The notes beneath the pieces are model-generated. The model was not told the DNA's origin and did no database searches. It saw nothing but the letters and a program-made list of their open reading frames with translations. The translations under genes and the position numbers were made by a program. A stretch of 64,000 nucleotides of DNA, taken from Arthrobacter sp. B6 (GTDB lineage Bacteria; Actinomycetota; Actinomycetes; Actinomycetales; Micrococcaceae). The stretch is from the NCBI RefSeq assembly GCF_001663775.1, contig NZ_KV467168.1, forward strand, positions 2,020,870-2,084,869. Reading direction: 5' to 3'. Shown piece by piece: positions 62,525-64,000 of the stretch (its first letter is position 1; every line of letters begins with the position of its first letter).

Positions 62525-63550
62525 TTACCTGGAACCAGCGGCGGGTTGGGCCGTGCTGGCCCTGCGCACCAGAACAGGGGTGACCACGGTGGAACTCACG
62601 GCGGCGCCGGCTTCGATCTCCTTGAGCATGATGTCCATGCAGCGGCGGCCCAGTTCCTCGAAGTCCTGGCGCACCGTGGTGAGCGGCGGCGTGAAGTACC
62701 CCGACTCCGGCTGGTCGTCGAAGCCCACTACGGAGACGTCGTCGGGCACGCGGACGCCGGCCTCGTTGAACGCCCGCAGGAGGCCCAGCGCCATCTGGTC
62801 GTTGCCCACAAAGAGCGCCGTGGCGGTACGATCGGCGGCAAGCCGGCGGCCGATCTCGTAGCCGCTGCCCGCGCTCCAGTCACCTTCGTGCAGAATTTCC
62901 TGCGGGAGTCCGGCGTCCTTGAGGGCGGCGCGCCAGCCCTCGGCGCGGAGGGCGCCGTCAATCCAGTCCCCGGGGCCCGCCACGTGGCCGATCGTCCGGT
63001 GGCCCTGCTCGATGAGATGCCCGACGGCGAGCTCGGCGCCGCGCTTCTGGTCCACCATGGCACCGCTGACGGCCTCGTTGCCCAGGGAGCCGACGGCAAC
63101 CACGGGCACACCGGGATTGAATTCCTCAAGGATCTGCAGGGTTTCCGAGTGCGGCACCAGCACGGCGATGCCGTCCACCGACTGGTCCGTGAAGTGCCGC
63201 AGTGCGTCGAAGATGGCCCCGCGGCCGACGGAGCGGAGGGCGGCGATGCTGACGAAATAGCCGGCGTCCCGGGCGGCCTGCTCCACTCCCAGGAGCGTGT
63301 TGGCCGGGCCGTACTGCGAGAGTTCGCTGGCCAGCACCCCAATGGTCTGCGAGCGCCGGGTCACCAGGCTCCTGGCGGCGGTGTTGCGCCGGTACCCGAG
63401 TTCGGCAATCGCAGCTTCCACCTTTTCCCGGGTGGCCTTGCTGACGTTCGGGTGGTTGTTGATGACGCGCGAGACCGTCTGGTGCGAGACCCCCGCGAGC
63501 TCGGCCACGTCCTCAAGACGCGGCAGCCGCCCGTTGCTGCTTTTTGACAT
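62525..63550 (-). CDS. LacI-family regulator of arabinose genes (AraR-like)
   Basis: 341 residues. HTH LPRLEDVAELAGVSHQTVSRVINNHPNVSKATREKV, hinge NTAARSLVTRRSQTIGVLASEL, and effector domain with DGIAVLVPHSE, GHVAGPGDWIDGALRAEGWRAAL, VGFDDQPESGYFTPPLTTVRQDFEELG. It lies just upstream of araB on the same strand, so it likely represses araBDA through TTGTGAGCGCTAACAA and responds to L-arabinose; inferred from position. ATG 63550 is the true start: the frame open to 63877 merely reads through the tRNA-Lys gene. Confidence 0.9.
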   Translation of the reverse strand: MSKSSNGRLPRLEDVAELAGVSHQTVSRVINNHPNVSKATREKVEAAIAELGYRRNTAARSLVTRRSQTIGVLASELSQYGPANTLLGVEQAARDAGYFVSIAALRSVGRGAIFDALRHFTDQSVDGIAVLVPHSETLQILEEFNPGVPVVAVGSLGNEAVSGAMVDQKRGAELAVGHLIEQGHRTIGHVAGPGDWIDGALRAEGWRAALKDAGLPQEILHEGDWSAGSGYEIGRRLAADRTATALFVGNDQMALGLLRAFNEAGVRVPDDVSVVGFDDQPESGYFTPPLTTVRQDFEELGRRCMDIMLKEIEAGAAVSSTVVTPVLVRRASTAQPAAGSR

Positions 63551-63581
63551 GTACCCATTGTGCCCGTTGCGCAGCGTTCCC

Positions 63582-63632
63582 AAGCTTGTCCGCGGTTCGT
63601 GGCCGTCATGGTTCCAAACCCCGGACAAGCTT
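63582..63632. repeat. Dispersed long inverted repeat, family B copy 2
   Basis: AAGCTTGTCCGCGGTT (63582-63597) pairs with AACCCCGGACAAGCTT (63617-63632) with one mismatch around 19 nt. It shares GCTTGTCCGCGGTTC with the arm at 33743-33757. It lies between the LacI gene's start and the tRNA terminator. Confidence 0.65.
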
Positions 63633-63648
63633 AGGAGCGCCTGCAATC

Positions 63649-63697
63649 GCGGCAAAGAAAAGTCCCCGGCACCCTGTTTCCAGGATGCCGGGGACTT
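63649..63697 (-). terminator. Rho-independent terminator of tRNA-Lys
   Basis: On the minus strand a perfect 12-bp stem, AAGTCCCCGGCA (63697-63686) with TGCCGGGGACTT (63671-63660), 14-nt loop, is followed by TTCTTTG. It ends the tRNA transcript and isolates the LacI gene downstream. Confidence 0.85.
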
Positions 63698-63717
63698 GCC
63701 ACTCTTCGCTAAAAGAG

Positions 63718-63790
63718 TGGGCCCTGTGGGGCTCGAACCCACGACCCACGGATTAAAAGTCCGATGCTCTACCAACTGAGCTAAAGGCCC
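63718..63790 (-). tRNA. tRNA-Lys(UUU)
   Basis: A 73-nt cloverleaf on the minus strand. The acceptor GGGCCTT pairs with AGGGCCC (with one G-T). The D-arm is GCTC-AGTTGGTA-GAGC, the anticodon loop ACTTTTAAT gives UUU for lysine, and the T-arm is GTGGG-TTCGAGC-CCCAC. The discriminator base is A and CCA is not encoded. A short second hairpin (CCACTCTTTTAGCG-AAGAGTGG region, 63699-63720) abuts the 3' end and may guide processing. Confidence 0.96.
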
Positions 63791-64000
63791 CAGCTGACCG
63801 CCAAAAGAGCCGATCAGCCCAGTCCATTTCTGGACGTTAATACTGTACCCCACACCCGCGGCTCTTCCGGCACGCACCTGCGCGCCGCCGTCGTACGCTT
63901 AGCGGCCTGTTCCGGCCCCGTTACCGCGCCCCGGGTAGGCCCCGGGTACCGCCCAGCCCCGCACTCGATTCCCTTTGGGCACAGGAGTAGCGTGGGGGCA
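63791..64000. other. Intergenic region at the right window edge
   Basis: About 210 bp with no supported gene. On the minus strand TACAGTATTAA near 63838-63848 is a plausible -10 region for the tRNA gene. The outer 100 bp is GC-rich and unrevealing. Confidence 0.4.

Noticed and set aside
62525..63877. Long version of the LacI protein starting at 63877
   Set aside because: Its first 109 residues translate a terminator and the tRNA-Lys gene (LAQLVEHRTFNPWVVGSSPTG is a typical tRNA read-through). The HTH protein starts at 63550.

Overview
This window looks like chromosome of a high-GC actinobacterium in the Micrococcaceae, most likely Arthrobacter or Pseudarthrobacter. The evidence is the GC-rich third codon positions, frequent GTG and TTG starts, many LacI-family regulators, GAF-ANTAR proteins, a DUF222/HNH ('13E12') endonuclease gene and an actinobacterial ureABCEFGD cluster. 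Genus is inferred from content only. I see no prophage, integrase, transposase or CRISPR array.

The main theme is plant polysaccharide use. At 1-4664 a GH43 glycosidase and a DUF6807 gene diverge from a sugar ABC importer (binding lipoprotein and two permeases). At 4820-8333 lie two tandem secreted pectate lyases: the first carries a complete pectin methylesterase domain, the second only the N-terminal stub of one. From 10345 to 16763 come three aldo/keto reductases, an NAD-dependent epimerase and a secreted PL11 rhamnogalacturonan lyase. At 24358-30770 are a secreted GH13 amylase and MalQ. At 30986-39514 is a fructan module: secreted GH32 levanase, LacI regulator, three-gene fructose/ribose-type ABC importer and PfkB sugar kinase. 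At 53613-63550 is an arabinose module: LacI regulator, GH51 arabinofuranosidase, araA, araD, araB and an AraR-like LacI regulator.

Other parts: dodecin and a small unrecognised protein (8514-9020); an XRE/MmyB regulator with a hexanucleotide repeat in its coding tail (9160-10128); small membrane and stress proteins and a DM13 protein (16897-18547); a 313-bp tandem repeat array running into a frameshifted DUF222/HNH gene (18692-21848); a HemK-like methyltransferase and a beta-propeller lactonase (22082-24195); a tiny HTH protein whose Shine-Dalgarno lies in a perfect hairpin (39536-39798); a DMT transporter with divergent LysR gene; two GAF-ANTAR genes; two penicillin-binding/beta-lactamase-fold proteins; and a complete urease operon whose last gene is a NiCoT nickel transporter (45814-52302). 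A tRNA-Lys(UUU) lies near the right end.

Regulatory reading: palindromes with a LacI-type central CG sit upstream of the sugar genes. GACAACGTTGTC or GACATCGTTGTC lies before the levanase, the fructose transporter and its regulator; TTCTACAACGTT lies before GH51 and PL11; TTGTGAGCGCTAACAA overlaps the araB promoter. Two families of dispersed long inverted repeats, both with a TTGTCC...GGACAA core, occur in intergenic spaces. All functional assignments come from motifs and context read by eye; no database search was run.
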